Source of the DNA: Streptomyces sp. NBC_01298
GTDB taxonomy: Bacteria > Actinomycetota > Actinomycetes > Streptomycetales > Streptomycetaceae
Direction of reading: 5' to 3'
Length of the DNA stretch: 64,000 bases
Assembly: GCF_035978755.1 (NCBI RefSeq)
Contig: NZ_CP108414.1
Location: 1,798,001 to 1,862,000 of the forward strand
The position numbers and the translations under genes were made by a program. Below the pieces are notes generated by a model. The model was not told the DNA's origin. It was given only the letters and a program-made list of their open reading frames with translations, and did no database searches. Positions 17,400-25,456 of the stretch are shown here, one piece after another; position 1 is the first letter of the stretch; each line of letters begins with the position of its first letter.

Positions 17400-17501
17400 C
17401 CCGTCAGGACACCGGACCGAAACCCGCCCCGTCAGGCAGAACCCAAGATCTGAAACAGAACACGACTCATGGGGCGAGCCCAGACCTCAAACCCAGATCA
17501 C
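16317..17501. mobile_element. IS630-family insertion sequence, copy B (1185 bp)
   Basis: The left end is GTGACCTGGTTTGGAG (16317-16332); the right end, reverse-complemented, is GTGATCTGGGTTTGAG (17486-17501). They match at 13 of 16 positions. TA flanks both ends (16315-16316 and 17502-17503). Excision with one TA recreates CTAG, so that mobC would end in TAG followed by AAGGA and the relaxase ATG. The insertion is thus placed exactly between the two genes. The transposase is about half identical by eye to that of copy A, so this is a related but separate IS. Confidence 0.9.
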
Positions 17502-17519
17502 TAGAAGGACAACACCGGC

Positions 17520-19238
17520 ATGATCCCCAGGATCCACAACCGCGGGAAACGCACCATCGGCCTGCTCGCCTACCTGTACGGGCCGGGCAAGTACGAGGAG
17601 CACACCGACCCGCACCTGGTGGCTTCCTGGGACGACAACGCCCCCGACCCCGGCCGCGACCCGCAGGCCACCCTGAAGCAGCTCCAGCGCCTCCTCGACC
17701 AGCCGGTACAGAACGTTGACGAGGGCAGCCGCCCAGCCCAGCATGTGTGGCACCTGTCGGTCCGCAACGCCCCCACCGACCGGATCCTGTCCGACGAGGA
17801 GTGGGCGGACGTCGCCCGGCGCATGGTTGCCGCAGCCGGAATCGACGACCCGGACCAAGGAGCGGGATGCCGCTGGGCTGCGGTCCGGCACGCCGACGAC
17901 CACATCCACATCATCGCCACCCTCGTCCGCGAGGACGGCTACAAACCCGACCTCGACAACGACGCCCAGCGCGTCCAGGACGAAGCCCGCCGCCTGGAAG
18001 CCGAACTCGGGCTGCGCCGCCTCAACTCCGGCGACCGCACCGCAGCCCAGCGGCCCACCAGCGCTGAGCGACACAAGGCGGAGCGCACCGGCAGGACCCG
18101 TACCGCGCGCGAGGAGCTCCGCGAGACCGTCCGCCGCGCGGTGGCCGGCGCCGTGAACGACGCGGAGTTCTTCGACCGTCTCGGCGCCGCCGGCCTCCTC
18201 GTCGTACGCCGTGTCGCACCCAGCGGCGATCTCCTCGGTTACAAGGTCGCCCTGCCCTCGGACCGGAACAAGGACGGCGAACCGATCTTCTACGCCGGCG
18301 CCAAGCTGGCTCCCGATCTCTCCCTCCCCCGGATCCGCCAGCGATACGGCGGGCAGGAAGCTCCCGACGAGACCGCGGTCAGCAGCCCGCAGCCGAGGCC
18401 GTCGCAGGCCCGCCGCTCAGCGACCGGTGCGGTGTGGACTGCACTGCTGGTCATCGACCAGGACGAGGACGGCGCGGCAGCCGCCCAGATCGCCGACGTC
18501 GGAGAAGTGCTCGACGCCCTGGCCAAGACCAGCGCCGCCCACACCCGGCGTGAACTCTCCGACGCCGCCTTCGCGTTCGAGCGGGCATCACGCTCTCATA
18601 TCCGTGCCGAACGGCAGCAGGACCGCGTCCTGCGTCAGGCAGCCCGGGACCTCGTCCGAGGCGGTCCCGCCTTGGGGCGCGGTGAGGACGGCGCCGGCAC
18701 GGCGATGGTCATTGACATGCTGTTCTTCCTCGTCATCACCGCTGCGGCCTGGCATGCGAAGAGGGGCCACGCCCAGCAGGCCGCGGCAGCGCAACAGACA
18801 GCCGAGCACCTGCGTGAGGCGTACCGCAACGCCGCCGCGGCGCCGCTGAGCGTCCTGCGCGAACGGGGCCGCAAGCTGACCTTGCCGCTCCAGCGTAGGT
18901 ACGGCTCCGCCATGCGCGAGGCGGTCCCGGATCTCGCGCAGCGGGTGCTCGACGAGGCCGGGTGGCCGGCGCTGGCGGCAACGCTCGCCGAGGCAGAGGC
19001 AGCCGGCCATGACGTGGTCCCGCTCCTGACCGAGGCCGCCTCGCGCCGCGAGTTGGACACTGCGGAGTCGGTGTCCGACGTGCTGGTGTGGCGCCTTCGC
19101 CGGTTGGCAGACCTGCCTGCCGCCGCTGGCACGGACTCTCCCGCAAAGGGCACCAGGGCAAGCACCGTCCGCTCGCGGCAGAGCTTCGTCCCAGGTCAGG
19201 GCAGCCCTCGGCAGGATCGTCCAGCCCCGGGCCGCTGA
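17520..19238 (+). CDS. Relaxase / mobilisation nuclease
   Basis: A 572-residue relaxase. The N-terminal domain has the histidine triad in 'VRHADDHIHIIATL' (H124, H128, H130), which coordinates the metal for nicking at oriT. The catalytic tyrosine is probably Y18 or Y20 in 'LAYLYGPGKY', near the N-terminus as in MOBP enzymes. Residues 72-165 ('AQHVWHLSVRNAPTD', 'EEWADVARRM', 'DEARRLEAELGL') complete the relaxase fold. The C-terminal 350 residues are helical and alanine/arginine-rich, with one hydrophobic stretch at about residues 397-412. AAGGA lies 10 bases before the ATG; it comes from the pre-insertion sequence next to the mobC stop. A degenerate homologue without the triad is encoded at 54228-55094. 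Confidence 0.88.
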   Translation: MIPRIHNRGKRTIGLLAYLYGPGKYEEHTDPHLVASWDDNAPDPGRDPQATLKQLQRLLDQPVQNVDEGSRPAQHVWHLSVRNAPTDRILSDEEWADVARRMVAAAGIDDPDQGAGCRWAAVRHADDHIHIIATLVREDGYKPDLDNDAQRVQDEARRLEAELGLRRLNSGDRTAAQRPTSAERHKAERTGRTRTAREELRETVRRAVAGAVNDAEFFDRLGAAGLLVVRRVAPSGDLLGYKVALPSDRNKDGEPIFYAGAKLAPDLSLPRIRQRYGGQEAPDETAVSSPQPRPSQARRSATGAVWTALLVIDQDEDGAAAAQIADVGEVLDALAKTSAAHTRRELSDAAFAFERASRSHIRAERQQDRVLRQAARDLVRGGPALGRGEDGAGTAMVIDMLFFLVITAAAWHAKRGHAQQAAAAQQTAEHLREAYRNAAAAPLSVLRERGRKLTLPLQRRYGSAMREAVPDLAQRVLDEAGWPALAATLAEAEAAGHDVVPLLTEAASRRELDTAESVSDVLVWRLRRLADLPAAAGTDSPAKGTRASTVRSRQSFVPGQGSPRQDRPAPGR

Positions 19239-19318
19239 TCGTTTCCTTAGTAGAAGTGCGAGCCGCTGCCGGGAGAGGATTCTCCCCTGCCACCACACAC
19301 CAGGCCCGGGAGGCGCCC

Positions 19319-19780
19319 ATGTTCCGCCGGCACGACCGACACCACGACCAGGCGAACGAGTTCCGTGCTGCCGCGGCAGAACTGATCGCGGCGGCTGAGG
19401 AGCCCGCCCGGCCTGTCCCGGCGAGTACCGAGCCCAGCAACGTGGAGCCCGAGGACGTGGAGCTTGAGATACCGGCGGAGCTCCACGTCCCGGCGGCCGG
19501 GGATCTGGCCGGGTCGATGATGCGCTACTGGGCGCCGTTGACCGTGGACGGGGTCGTGGTGTCCTGCGCGGAGTGCGGCGTGTACCGCGACTGGCTCGTA
19601 CTGAGCTCCGGCGGGCGGGTGTGGGTCCGCTGCCGCTCCGGTCACGACACCCCCGTTCCCGGGCTGGACTCGGCCTGGTACGAGCGGACCGCCGGGCCGG
19701 TCGAGGGTCTCTACACCAGCAGGGAGGATGGCGAGGCCTCGTTCGGCTACGACGGGACCTTCGCGGGAGTGATCCTCTGA
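19319..19780 (+). CDS. Hypothetical protein after the relaxase
   Basis: A 153-residue protein starting at ATG 19319 with GGGAGG 6 bases upstream. The N-terminal 65 residues are charged and helical. The C-terminal part ('VDGVVVSCAECGVYRDWLVLSSGGRVWVRCRSGH') contains C-x2-C ... C-x3-H, which could bind zinc. It may belong to the mobilisation operon since it lies 80 bp after the relaxase gene. No family recognised. Confidence 0.6.
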   Translation: MFRRHDRHHDQANEFRAAAAELIAAAEEPARPVPASTEPSNVEPEDVELEIPAELHVPAAGDLAGSMMRYWAPLTVDGVVVSCAECGVYRDWLVLSSGGRVWVRCRSGHDTPVPGLDSAWYERTAGPVEGLYTSREDGEASFGYDGTFAGVIL

Positions 19781-19865
19781 TCGCACACCAGGCGAGATGG
19801 ATCTACCCCACCCGAGGTGATCGGGGTAGCGTACGGCCGCACACGAATTCTGGGGGGAATCACAT

Positions 19866-20558
19866 ATGCGAAACAACGTCAAGAATCTGCTCAGCCTCAC
19901 GGCTCTGGGAGCCCTCGCGCTGACCGGCTGTTCCCAGGCTGCCGCACCTTCCGCGCCGGCCTCATCGGCCCGGGCAGAGGCGAAGAGCAGCGACGGATCC
20001 GGCGTATCCGCGAAGCCTTTGACCAGCGCTGAACTCGGCCCCCGCTTGCTCGACCTGATCGATCTGGGCTCCGACTACCGGGTGAAGCCCGAGACAACGT
20101 CGAAGCACGACGACATGGCCGTCGTCGGGTGCCCTGCCCTGGAGAAGCTCGGCTCCGGACCGGCGGACGGCTCGCTGGACTTCCCCAACCAGGCCAAGGT
20201 GTCCTTCACGTACGCCTCGAAGGATTCCGACCTGAGCGAAGAGGTCTACAGCGACACCGAAGAGAGGATCTCCGCCCGGTCCCGGGAGATCTTCACCGCC
20301 ATGCAGTCGTGCCCGAAATACCAGATGGTCTCCGGAAACGTTCCCATCGACGTGACCGTCCAAAAGGTGACCACGCCCCAGCGCGGCGACGAGCAGTGGG
20401 GGCACGTTCTGACGCTCACGGCCGGCGGACGCCCCAGCGTGATGAAGCAGATCGCCGTCCGCTCCGGCAACGTGCTGATCGTCCTCTCGGGCAGCCCCGC
20501 CCTGGTCGACGCCCACGTCGACGAGGCACTGGCAAAGGCCCTGAAGACCGCAGGCTGA
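19866..20558 (+). CDS. Secreted lipoprotein
   Basis: A 230-residue protein with a lipoprotein signal peptide: basic 'MRNNVK', hydrophobic 'LLSLTALGALA' and lipobox LTGC with the modified cysteine at residue 22. After a disordered linker rich in alanine and serine, the remaining 180 residues form one soluble domain with two cysteines likely to be disulfide-bonded ('VVGCPALE' and 'MQSCPKYQ'). The pattern resembles extracellular PknH-like sensor domains of actinobacterial lipoproteins, though weakly. GGGGGGAA precedes the ATG. A strong terminator follows directly. It could be an entry-exclusion or mating-surface factor, but nothing proves this. Confidence 0.7.
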   Translation: MRNNVKNLLSLTALGALALTGCSQAAAPSAPASSARAEAKSSDGSGVSAKPLTSAELGPRLLDLIDLGSDYRVKPETTSKHDDMAVVGCPALEKLGSGPADGSLDFPNQAKVSFTYASKDSDLSEEVYSDTEERISARSREIFTAMQSCPKYQMVSGNVPIDVTVQKVTTPQRGDEQWGHVLTLTAGGRPSVMKQIAVRSGNVLIVLSGSPALVDAHVDEALAKALKTAG

Positions 20559-20572
20559 CGTGCCCCGAAAAC

Positions 20573-20612
20573 GCACTGGCCCCCAGCGAAGAATCTCGCT
20601 GGGGGCCAGTGC
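20573..20612. terminator. Bidirectional terminator between convergent genes
   Basis: A perfect 17-bp inverted repeat (GCACTGGCCCCCAGCGA and its complement) with a 6-nt loop. It lies 15 bp after the lipoprotein stop and 50 bp before the stop of the convergent DUF317 gene. It has no T-run, as is common for Streptomyces terminators. Confidence 0.85.
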
Positions 20613-20662
20613 TCTGTATGCGAATCACGCGCGCCGCTGATCAACCTCCAGCCGTGCCCTCG

Positions 20663-21430
20663 TCAGAGGGAAGGCCGGATCGTAAGGCGCGCCTGGGAAG
20701 ACGCCGGCAGGACACGGCGCGGAACGGGCGCGTCGCCGACCAGGCCAGTCGCGAAGGACGCGACCAGCTCATGCGGTGTGGACGTGCTGAACGCAGCGAC
20801 CCACAGGTACGGACCCGCGATTTCCGGCTGGGACCAGGCCTGCCAGCCGGGCATATCGGGGCGGGGGTCCTGGTCCTGAATCCCGTCAGGAAGCGGCGCC
20901 CGGGTCATGCAGGCCGTGAAGGACTCGTCCCAGAGCGTGAAGTCCGGGTCGTCCACGTCCCCCTGCCAGCCGCCGGCCACCAGCATCTCGGGGACGGCCT
21001 CGGGGCCGTCGAATCCCCACGCGGGTTCCGTGCGATCCGCAACGGCGAGGGCGAAGGCGGCAACGGCTTCGTAGGGCACGCCGCGGGTGAAGTAAGCCGC
21101 CCAGTTCACGGTGGCGCGTGAAGAGTTCTCGCGTGCGGAGATCTCCCAGGCGACGGGCAGGTCGGCCAGCTCCGTGGTGAGCGGGTCGGCCATGACCCAT
21201 TCGGCACAGCGGAGTTGATCGGGGCTCGCGTAGAAGAGCGTCCGACGCGCAGTTACCCAGTACGACCATCCGGCGCCGACGAGCTCGTCTCCCACACGAT
21301 CCGCCAGCTCTCCGTCGTCGCCGGCCAAGTGTCTCGGGCTGACCCAGAGCACGTCGAGGCTCGGACGCTCTTCGGGCTGTTCGGCGTTCAGGGGCGCCTC
21401 CGGGGCTTCCAGGGGATGGTCACTGGTCAG
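20663..21430 (-). CDS. DUF317 protein (probable CTG start)
   Basis: The protein shows the DUF317 opening 'WVSPRHLAGDDG' and later 'VPYEAVAAFALAVADRTEP', 'WDESFTACMTRAPLP' and 'TPHELVASFATGLV'. DUF317 domains are abundant in Streptomyces and of unknown function; two half-repeats are visible here. The only standard start codon is GTG 21352 in the middle of 'SLDVLWVSPRHLAG', with no ribosome binding site. The frame stays open for 26 more codons to a CTG at 21430 preceded by TAGGAG at a spacing of 4, where 'TSDHPLEAPEAPLN' begins. CTG is therefore preferred, giving 255 residues. It overlaps the upstream gene by about 11 bp. Confidence 0.72.
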   Translation of the reverse strand: MTSDHPLEAPEAPLNAEQPEERPSLDVLWVSPRHLAGDDGELADRVGDELVGAGWSYWVTARRTLFYASPDQLRCAEWVMADPLTTELADLPVAWEISARENSSRATVNWAAYFTRGVPYEAVAAFALAVADRTEPAWGFDGPEAVPEMLVAGGWQGDVDDPDFTLWDESFTACMTRAPLPDGIQDQDPRPDMPGWQAWSQPEIAGPYLWVAAFSTSTPHELVASFATGLVGDAPVPRRVLPASSQARLTIRPSL

Positions 21431-21713
21431 TGGCTCCTACTCCTCGGCGCGTCCTGGCCGGCACGACGGTGCGCGGGTGCCAGCCCAGATCCTGGGCAGT
21501 GAGGGCCGGCAGGAAGCCCACCTGCCCCGCTTCCCCGATGTAGATGACGGGGCGGCCGTCGTGACCCATGCCCAGCACGATGCCTCCCAGCGTGTGGGCG
21601 TAGGGGAATTCGGGGTTGATGGCCATGCGCACCGGGGTGTCGGGGGCGTAGCGCGAAAGGTGCTCGATGATCTCGGCGGCGGTGGCGTCTGCCGTTGCGG
21701 ATGTGGGGCGCAT
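21420..21713 (-). CDS. Small conserved hypothetical protein
   Basis: A 97-residue protein starting at ATG 21713 with GGAGG 6-10 bases upstream. A predicted helix ('AAEIIEHLSRYAPDTPVRM') is followed by a beta-rich part ('HTLGGIVLGMGHDGRPVIYIGE'). It lies between two DUF317-type genes in one transcription unit and overlaps the next gene. Such small proteins often accompany DUF317 genes; function unknown. Confidence 0.62.
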   Translation of the reverse strand: MRPTSATADATAAEIIEHLSRYAPDTPVRMAINPEFPYAHTLGGIVLGMGHDGRPVIYIGEAGQVGFLPALTAQDLGWHPRTVVPARTRRGVGATDQ

Positions 21714-21768
21714 GGAGCCTCCGGAGCTGGATGCTGAAGTGGTGGAGTCGTGCTCGATGATGTGCGTG

Positions 21769-22122
21769 TCACGCCGGACGTGAGGTAGAGATGACGGCGG
21801 TGACCGCCGAGGCGATGACGTGGGCTGGGGTCTCGACGTCGAAGCCAATGCTGTAGCCGGGCACGGTTGCCGTTCCCGTGACGGCCAACCGCCATCCCTC
21901 ATCAAGTCGGCCGGGGCGGCCTTCGGGAAACCATCCGAGGTAGAGGCGTCCGTCCTTGCTGGCGATGTGCATGTCGGCCCTGTCGTCCACCACGAAGTGG
22001 AAGTCCTCGGCGTTGAACTGGTCGATCACCAGGGAGGGCTGGCCCCGTCCTAGCATCCAGGTCCGGATCCGCAGGGCTTCGATGCTCGTGGAGAATCCGT
22101 GGCGACCTACCTCGACGGTCAT
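21769..22122 (-). CDS. Single-repeat DUF317-like protein
   Basis: A 117-residue protein starting at ATG 22122 with GAGAGG 8 bases upstream. It has one DUF317-type unit: 'DRADMHIASKDGRLYLGWFPEG' (split across the fold), then 'GWRLAVTGTATVPGYSIGFDVETPAHVIASAV'-like end with the TPAHVI motif seen in other DUF317 proteins. It is about half the length of its relatives at 25457 and 57620, so it may be a stand-alone half. First gene of the small minus-strand unit ending at the 20573-20612 terminator. Confidence 0.62.
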   Translation of the reverse strand: MTVEVGRHGFSTSIEALRIRTWMLGRGQPSLVIDQFNAEDFHFVVDDRADMHIASKDGRLYLGWFPEGRPGRLDEGWRLAVTGTATVPGYSIGFDVETPAHVIASAVTAVISTSRPA

Positions 22123-22244
22123 GCGCGATTACCTCTCTGACCTGCAGCTTTAGGGAAGGGGTCAACCTTGACATGGGGTCGGCCGGTCTCTCCAGAGGTG
22201 TGCGCGTCTTGCTCGTCTGCCGTGAGCGATGTCCGGACAGCACA

Positions 22245-22284
22245 GAGCGAGGGCGGCACCCCTGATAGGGTGCCGCCCTCGCTC
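22245..22284. terminator. Strong hairpin terminator
   Basis: A perfect 17-bp inverted repeat (GAGCGAGGGCGGCACCC and its complement) with a 6-nt CTGATA loop. It separates the divergent genes at 22122 and 22432, and probably stops minus-strand transcripts arriving from the 23.8-23.0 kb genes before they enter the DUF317 unit. Confidence 0.8.
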
Positions 22285-22431
22285 GGCGTTCTTCGATTGT
22301 GGTTGGGGCTCCGCCACCACCGCACGGTGGTGGCGGTACCTGTCGCCGTCCGGATGCACACGGTGCGCCGGAGATGGCAGCGGTGCGCTGTGCGGCTTCG
22401 GTAAGGTGCTGCTCTTCACGGAGGGAAGCCC

Positions 22432-22716
22432 ATGAACGACGAACCCCTCGACCGTTGGGCCGCACGCCGCCAAGGGCGCCTGCGTGCGCCCGGCGAGCTC
22501 AAGGCCGTCACGCTTGGAAACGGCCCGCATCGCGCGGCCCATATGAACCCCGATGCCCCACGCATGATCTTGGAGTGGGACGGTTTTGCCTGGCAGGCGC
22601 TGATGATCGTGGACAACTTCGCGGAGGCGTGTCGGCTGCTCTACCCGACGCCCCAGCCGCAGCAGCGTGCACAGCCGGCGCAGCCGAAGCAGCCAGGCCG
22701 CCACCGCAAGCCCTGA
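22432..22716 (+). CDS. DUF6087-like small protein
   Basis: A 94-residue protein starting at ATG 22432 behind GGAGGG. The pattern 'EPLDRWAARRQGRLRAPGEL', 'LGNGPHRAAHMNPDAPRMI' and 'EWDGFAWQALMIVDN' matches the small Streptomyces family DUF6087; the C-terminal 20 residues are glutamine/proline-rich. It is the only plus-strand gene within a minus-strand stretch and lies opposite the frameshifted LexA-like gene's downstream side. Function unknown. Confidence 0.7.
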   Translation: MNDEPLDRWAARRQGRLRAPGELKAVTLGNGPHRAAHMNPDAPRMILEWDGFAWQALMIVDNFAEACRLLYPTPQPQQRAQPAQPKQPGRHRKP

Positions 22717-22792
22717 CTAGGCAGCCTGTCCGGAGACCCCACGGGAGACTCGCTGACGCCCGCTGGCAGTTCGCCTCCTGCGTTCGGTCCAG

Positions 22793-23057
22793 CTACACCA
22801 CCCGGCGAGATCCCACCAAGGGCTGGTGGGCGAGCAGCTTCATCGCGGCGCCGGTCAACGTCACCGTCGTCCACTCCCTCCCGCTCCGGGTCAGTAGCCG
22901 CGCCGCCTCCAGCCGGTGAAGCTGGTGCGAGGCTGCTACTGCCGGCCAGCCCAACCCTCTCCCCGAGCTCCCGCACCGTGAGGCCAACCCCGTACTCGGC
23001 CAGATGATCGCGGAGCGCTCCGAGGATCGCCCATTGCCTGGGCGTGATCCGGTTCAC
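22793..23057 (-). pseudogene. LexA-type winged-helix regulator with frameshift
   Basis: Starting at GTG 23057 (overlapping the upstream stop as GTGA), the frame reads 'RITPRQWAILGALRDHLAEYG', 'TVRELGERVGLAGSSS', the LexA N-terminal winged helix. The expected continuation, 'SHQLHRLEAARLLTRSGREW...', is present but in another frame starting near 22965. A single inserted C (or loss of two bases) in the run AGCAGCCTCGCACC explains it. After the joint the protein would end at 22793 with about 88 residues. Read straight, the upstream frame gives a low-complexity tail instead. Either the gene is broken or there is a sequencing error. Confidence 0.6.
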
Positions 23058-23293
23058 GCGGCGCGCGCCCAACGATCCGCACGTGCCTGTCGCAGCAGCT
23101 CCACCCGTGCGGCCGTCGAGCGCCCCGGCATCGCCCAGAAAGGGTGAGCCGCGATGTCGCAGGAGAGCCGGATGAGCTGGCGCCGGTGCAGGCTGGTGCC
23201 CATTCCGGCAGGCGGGACGGCCATAGCCTCGTACGTACGCAACCAGGCTGTTTGCAGCGCCAGGAGATCGTCAGGAAAACGGATGAACTGCAT
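23054..23293 (-). CDS. Small hypothetical protein
   Basis: A 79-residue protein from ATG 23293, preceded by GGAATGGA. It reads as mostly helical ('PDDLLALQTAWLRTYEAMA', 'RRQLIRLSCDIAAHPFW') with a basic C-terminus. It overlaps the start of the LexA-like gene by GTGA, so the two were co-translated. A longer frame from 23347 lacks a good ribosome binding site. Family not recognised. Confidence 0.62.
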   Translation of the reverse strand: MQFIRFPDDLLALQTAWLRTYEAMAVPPAGMGTSLHRRQLIRLSCDIAAHPFWAMPGRSTAARVELLRQARADRWARAA

Positions 23294-23356
23294 CCGTCCA
23301 TTCCAACACGCATTCGAACTTATGTGCGACTTGATCAGTGAGGCCATGGGCCACGG

Positions 23357-23806
23357 TCAGCTGCCACCACGCGTCGGTGGCTGGCGGAAGGTGTCCGGCA
23401 CAACGGGCTTCGCGGCCAGTGCGGCCGTCCTCGGGCTGCCAGGGCTCGCCCCCCGCCCCTGCCCAGGTCCTGCGGAGGGCGGCCTGGTGGGCCCCAAGGC
23501 CGTACGTCGTTCGATTCGTCCGAGCAGTTCGATGGGGAGGGCGGGGTGCGCGGGGGTGGACATGACCGTGTAGCCGGCGTTGGCCAGCTCCGTGTACGAC
23601 GCAAGGTGCAGTTCGGCGCTCAACTGCGTGCTGGTCTCTTCTGGGAGAGCGAAGAGTTCCAGATCGCCGATCATGGTCGGCTGGAAGCCATGCCGTTCCA
23701 GTACGGCAAGGGCATGGGGTAGGTCCTTGAGCACGGCAACCCACAGCGGATGCGAACTGCCTGGAGTCTGTCCGTACAGGACGTCGGGCTCGATGGAGTC
23801 AGTCAT
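23357..23806 (-). CDS. Hypothetical protein
   Basis: A 149-residue protein from ATG 23806 with AGGAG 5-9 bases upstream. Residues 1-95 look like a compact alpha/beta domain ('HPLWVAVLKDLPHALAVLERHG', 'MIGDLELFALPEE', 'SYTELANAGYTVMS'). The rest is glycine/proline-rich and probably disordered. It heads the unit leading to the LexA-like pseudogene. No function assigned. Confidence 0.6.
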   Translation of the reverse strand: MTDSIEPDVLYGQTPGSSHPLWVAVLKDLPHALAVLERHGFQPTMIGDLELFALPEETSTQLSAELHLASYTELANAGYTVMSTPAHPALPIELLGRIERRTALGPTRPPSAGPGQGRGASPGSPRTAALAAKPVVPDTFRQPPTRGGS

Positions 23807-23876
23807 GTAGCTCCTGGAGGAGGGGGCCAGTGAGCTGGCCGTCTGTTCTGCGTGGAGGGTGTCGGCGAAGGAGCGG

Positions 23877-24950
23877 TTAGTGGGTCGTTCGCTCTGTCCG
23901 CCGGCGCAAGGCCCAGACGGCTCCGCCGCCCGCGATGATCAGTGCCCCGGCCAGGATGCCGATCCATCGGGCCGCTCCACCCCCTGTGTTGGCAAGGGAG
24001 CCGGTCGGCGCAGGGGTGGTGGTGCTCGACGCCGTTTCGGCGACCGTGGGCGTGCTTGACGGGGATGCGGAGGCCGTCGCCGAAGGGGTGGCCGAAGTGC
24101 TCGGCTTGGGCGAGGCCGGGGAGGTGGGCGGCGTGCTGGTCGGGGGCTTGGTCGGCGGGATCTTCGAATTGGTGAACTCTGCGGTGACCTGTGCGCCCGG
24201 CTTCGCGGTGACGGTCACCGGCTTGGCCGACAGCTGGTATCCGCCCGGGGCCTTCGTCTCGGTGGCGATGTAGGCGGTGCCTGCTCGTGCGGAGACCGGC
24301 AGCTTGGCCTTGGCGGTTCCGTCGGGTCCCGTGGTCAGGGTGACCGCCTCCCCCTTTGTGCCGGCAAGTGTCACGTTGATCACCGCGCCGGGCAAGGGCT
24401 TGCCGGTTTCCTTGTCGGTCTTCTTGACGATCAGATCGGCCGCCTTGAACGGGTCGATGATCACCAGGGGTGTGACGGCATCCGTGATGATGACGTCCTG
24501 GTCAGCGACGGTGTCGTGGATCGGGCTCCCGCTGGCGGTCTCCTTGAGGCGGTAGGCCCCGGGCATGAGGCCGTCGAGGCGCAGGAGGCCATCGGTGCCG
24601 GTCTTCCCTTCGGCCGCCGGCCTGCCGGAGGCGTCGAGGAGGGCGAAGGAAGCGCCGGCGAGGACGTCGCCTGCCGGGTCCTTCTTCTGGATCTCGATCC
24701 CGCCCGTCGTCGCGGAGCGCTCGGTCGGGGCCGGCGGCGGGGTGGACGGGGCGGGGCTCGCGTTGGCGTGGGCGAAGGGAACGGTGGCGGTGAGCGCGGT
24801 GAGGGTGAGGACGAGGACTTGGGCGGTGTGGCGGCTGGGCAAGTGGTGCTGCTCCTGGTGGTGGGGGTGGCGGCTGCTCGGGAAGAGCGGTCTGCCGTGC
24901 TGGGGACATTGGGTGGAAGTGGGTGACTGTCCTGCTGACGTGCGGTTCAT
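23877..24950 (-). CDS. Sortase-anchored SpaA-type surface protein
   Basis: A 357-residue cell-surface protein. A long N-terminus leads to a signal peptide core 'VLVLTLTALTATVPFA', cleaved near 'AHANA'. Two SpaA/prealbumin-like domains follow at residues about 82-160 ('DPAGDVLAGASFALLD', 'PGAYRLKETA') and 168-258 ('TDKETGKPLPGAVINV', 'YIATETKAPGGYQL'). They contain the lysines and glutamates that form isopeptide bonds in pilin-like proteins. A Thr/Pro/Ser-rich stalk then leads to the sorting signal LANTG (319-323), a hydrophobic segment and 'RRRTERTTH'. LAxTG is the class E sortase type used by Streptomyces. It overlaps the next upstream gene by ATGA. On a conjugative element it could help cell contact; that role is inference. 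Confidence 0.85.
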   Translation of the reverse strand: MNRTSAGQSPTSTQCPQHGRPLFPSSRHPHHQEQHHLPSRHTAQVLVLTLTALTATVPFAHANASPAPSTPPPAPTERSATTGGIEIQKKDPAGDVLAGASFALLDASGRPAAEGKTGTDGLLRLDGLMPGAYRLKETASGSPIHDTVADQDVIITDAVTPLVIIDPFKAADLIVKKTDKETGKPLPGAVINVTLAGTKGEAVTLTTGPDGTAKAKLPVSARAGTAYIATETKAPGGYQLSAKPVTVTAKPGAQVTAEFTNSKIPPTKPPTSTPPTSPASPKPSTSATPSATASASPSSTPTVAETASSTTTPAPTGSLANTGGGAARWIGILAGALIIAGGGAVWALRRRTERTTH

Positions 24951-25432
24951 CGCCTGGGGATGGTCGCGGGCTTCGCTGGTGTGGCCTGGAGGGTCGGGGC
25001 CGCGGCTGACCGAACGGCTCCCCGAGGGCGTTTCGGGGGGAACCAGAGGTCGGCGTAGCGCGTGATGGCCTCCCTCAGTGGTGTCCAGTCGCCTCCTGAC
25101 CAGCCGGGTCCGCCCTTGGCGGTGGTGTAGTCGGTGAAGACGCCGTGCCCGCTGAGGCCCGGGTAGCTGCCGGCGGCCTGGTCGCGACGCTCAAAGGTTC
25201 GGTGGTCGGCGAAGGACAGGATCACGCCGTCGATCGTGCCCTTGTCTTCGTGGAGGATCCGGACGCGCAGTCCCCCGTATTCGCGGTGAACGATGGTCGG
25301 GTGGAAGTCGACTCGCAGGCGCAGTGGGCTCCGGGGGCTGGGCGTTGCGTAGTAGCTCTGTCCGATGACCGTGCCGCCGGGGAGGCCGAGGGCAAGTTCC
25401 TGGTCGAAGAACCAGCGTGGCTGTAGGGACAA
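24947..25432 (-). CDS. Hypothetical protein coupled to the surface protein
   Basis: A 161-residue soluble protein from ATG 25432. Its core is beta-rich ('RLRVDFHPTIVHREYGGLRVRILHED', 'IDGVILSFADHRTFERRD') and ends in a basic, alanine/proline-rich tail. There is no signal peptide. The stop overlaps the surface-protein start by ATGA (24950-24947), so the two are made together. The lack of a known fold prevents a functional call. Confidence 0.62.
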   Translation of the reverse strand: MSLQPRWFFDQELALGLPGGTVIGQSYYATPSPRSPLRLRVDFHPTIVHREYGGLRVRILHEDKGTIDGVILSFADHRTFERRDQAAGSYPGLSGHGVFTDYTTAKGGPGWSGGDWTPLREAITRYADLWFPPKRPRGAVRSAAAPTLQATPAKPATIPRR

Positions 25433-25456
25433 TTCAGCACCTCCAGAGGTTCAGGT

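Noticed and set aside
19270..19286. GGGAGA/TCTCCC hairpin after the relaxase gene as terminator.
   Set aside because: Only six base pairs, and the following gene is close and in the same direction.
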